Shown here: in pieces, positions 6,663 to 8,748 of the stretch | Numbering within the stretch: the stretch's first letter is position 1 | Layout: each line of letters begins with the position of its first letter | Assembly: GCA_002898855.1 (NCBI GenBank) | Contig: BEIR01000036.1 | Coordinates: 1 to 8,748 of the forward strand | Reading direction: 5' to 3' | DNA length: 8,748 bases | From: a bacterium HR41 | GTDB lineage: Bacteria; Actinomycetota; Thermoleophilia; Solirubrobacterales; Thermoleophilaceae | Program-made: the position numbers and the translations under genes | The notes under the pieces: model-generated | Told to the model about the DNA's origin: nothing | Seen by the model: the letters and a program-made list of their open reading frames with translations, nothing else | Databases searched by the model: none

Positions 6663-6689
6663 GTGGCACTCATTCCTAGCGAGTGCCAG
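6663..6689. promoter_or_regulatory. CIRCE operator 2 (HrcA site)
   Basis: TGGCACTC (6664-6671), nine bases, then GAGTGCCA (6681-6688) make a second CIRCE with perfect 8-bp arms. It is centred 29 bp after the first. If transcription starts near 6662 it lies in the 5' leader, so it could also form a hairpin in the groESL mRNA. Confidence 0.9.
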
Positions 6690-6730
6690 TAGTGCAGGCA
6701 GTCTTCGACAGCGGAACGGAGGTTCTGCCC

Positions 6731-7024
6731 ATGAAGTTGAAGCCTCTAGGTGATCGGCTGATCGTGCGGCCGATCGAGGAGGAGGAGAAGACCCCGAGTG
6801 GCATCGTCCTCCCGGACACCGCCAAGGAGAAGCCGCAGCGCGGCAAGGTTCTTGCCGTCGGCGAGGGCCGCTGGGACGAGGACGGTGAGCGTCGCATCCC
6901 GCTCGACATCGCGGAGGGCGACGAGATCCTCTACTCCAAGTACGGCGGCACCGAGATCAAGGTCGACGGCGAGGAGCTCCTCGTGCTGCGGGAGTCGGAC
7001 GTGCTCGCCAAGGTCGAGGGCTAA
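6731..7024 (+). CDS. groES: Co-chaperonin GroES (Cpn10)
   Basis: A 97-residue co-chaperonin, the normal family length, forming the heptameric lid of the GroEL folding chamber in the cytoplasm. It starts [14 protein letters not shown], the hallmark first strand. The mobile loop that docks onto GroEL is [20 protein letters not shown] (about 16-35). The later strands include GKVLAVG and [20 protein letters not shown], and it ends with [13 protein letters not shown]. The ATG at 6731 is chosen because GGAGG (6718-6722) lies 8 nt upstream. An in-frame GTG at 6683 sits inside CIRCE 2 and would add 16 residues unlike the family. It is the first gene of a groES-groEL operon under two CIRCE operators. 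Confidence 0.98.
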   Translation: MKLKPLGDRLIVRPIEEEEKTPSGIVLPDTAKEKPQRGKVLAVGEGRWDEDGERRIPLDIAEGDEILYSKYGGTEIKVDGEELLVLRESDVLAKVEG

Positions 7025-7048
7025 CGACTTCCAAAGGAGGGGTTTCCG

Positions 7049-8680
<1,632 letters not shown>

Positions 8681-8707
8681 TCCGCGCGCCCACGCCTAGC
8701 GCTCTTC

Positions 8708-8743
8708 GCGGGCCCGGCCGCACGGCCGGGCCCGCTGCTTTTC
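8708..8743 (+). terminator. Intrinsic terminator of the groES-groEL operon
   Basis: GCGGGCCCGGCC (8708-8719) pairs perfectly with GGCCGGGCCCGC (8724-8735) around a four-base loop, followed by TGCTTTTC. A 12-bp GC-only stem and a short T-run directly after groEL make this a strong terminator. Confidence 0.92.
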
Positions 8744-8748
8744 AAGAG

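Noticed and set aside
6683..6730. GTG at 6683 as the groES start
   Set aside because: It lies inside CIRCE 2, has no ribosome site and adds a non-family extension. ATG 6731 has GGAGG 8 nt upstream.

Overview
The window is GC-rich DNA (roughly two-thirds G+C by eye) with dense genes, frequent GTG starts and strong third-position GC bias. An Lhr-type helicase and a Nei2-like glycosylase near each other, a doubled CIRCE operator ahead of groES-groEL, and TANNNT hexamers 6-7 nt upstream of start codons together suggest an actinobacterium. A deep-branching group such as Thermoleophilia is my guess from the general look of the proteins; I cannot prove it from this window. The layout looks chromosomal and housekeeping. 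I see no transposase, phage gene, CRISPR array, tRNA or rRNA.

Layout. (1) Bases 2-1264 (+) are the C-terminal 420 residues of a large Lhr-family helicase cut by the window edge. (2) Bases 1291-3028 (-) are a two-gene ABC-2 exporter: a DrrA-like ATPase followed after one base by its membrane permease, convergent with lhr. (3) Bases 3130-4099 (+) are a Nei/Fpg-family DNA glycosylase. Its zinc-finger end lies in a different frame from its catalytic and H2TH part, so the gene is frameshifted as given. The restored frame ends in an ATGA overlap with (4) a glycerophosphodiester phosphodiesterase-family protein (4096-4821). (5) A Crp/Fnr-family regulator (4884-5597) is followed by (6) a Nudix hydrolase (5667-6125) and (7) a small ASCH-domain protein (6136-6534). 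(8) After a putative terminator comes a heat-shock promoter with two CIRCE operators, then groES (6731-7024), groEL (7049-8680) and a strong intrinsic terminator (8708-8743).

How the parts relate. Lhr and Nei are both DNA-damage proteins, and their genes are neighbours in mycobacteria. Here the exporter pair sits between them on the opposite strand. The GroES/GroEL pair is a self-contained heat-shock operon, presumably under HrcA. The Crp, Nudix and ASCH genes may be one transcriptional neighbourhood, but a shared function is not demonstrated.

The observation most worth checking is the nei frameshift at a (CG)4 run. One extra CG unit would exactly restore a family-like Arg-Ala-Arg-Glu-Leu junction. 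Next come the recurring start-proximal TANNNT hexamers (possible leaderless genes), the double CIRCE, and an inverted repeat abutting the crp-like promoter. I found no convincing wholly new multi-gene system.
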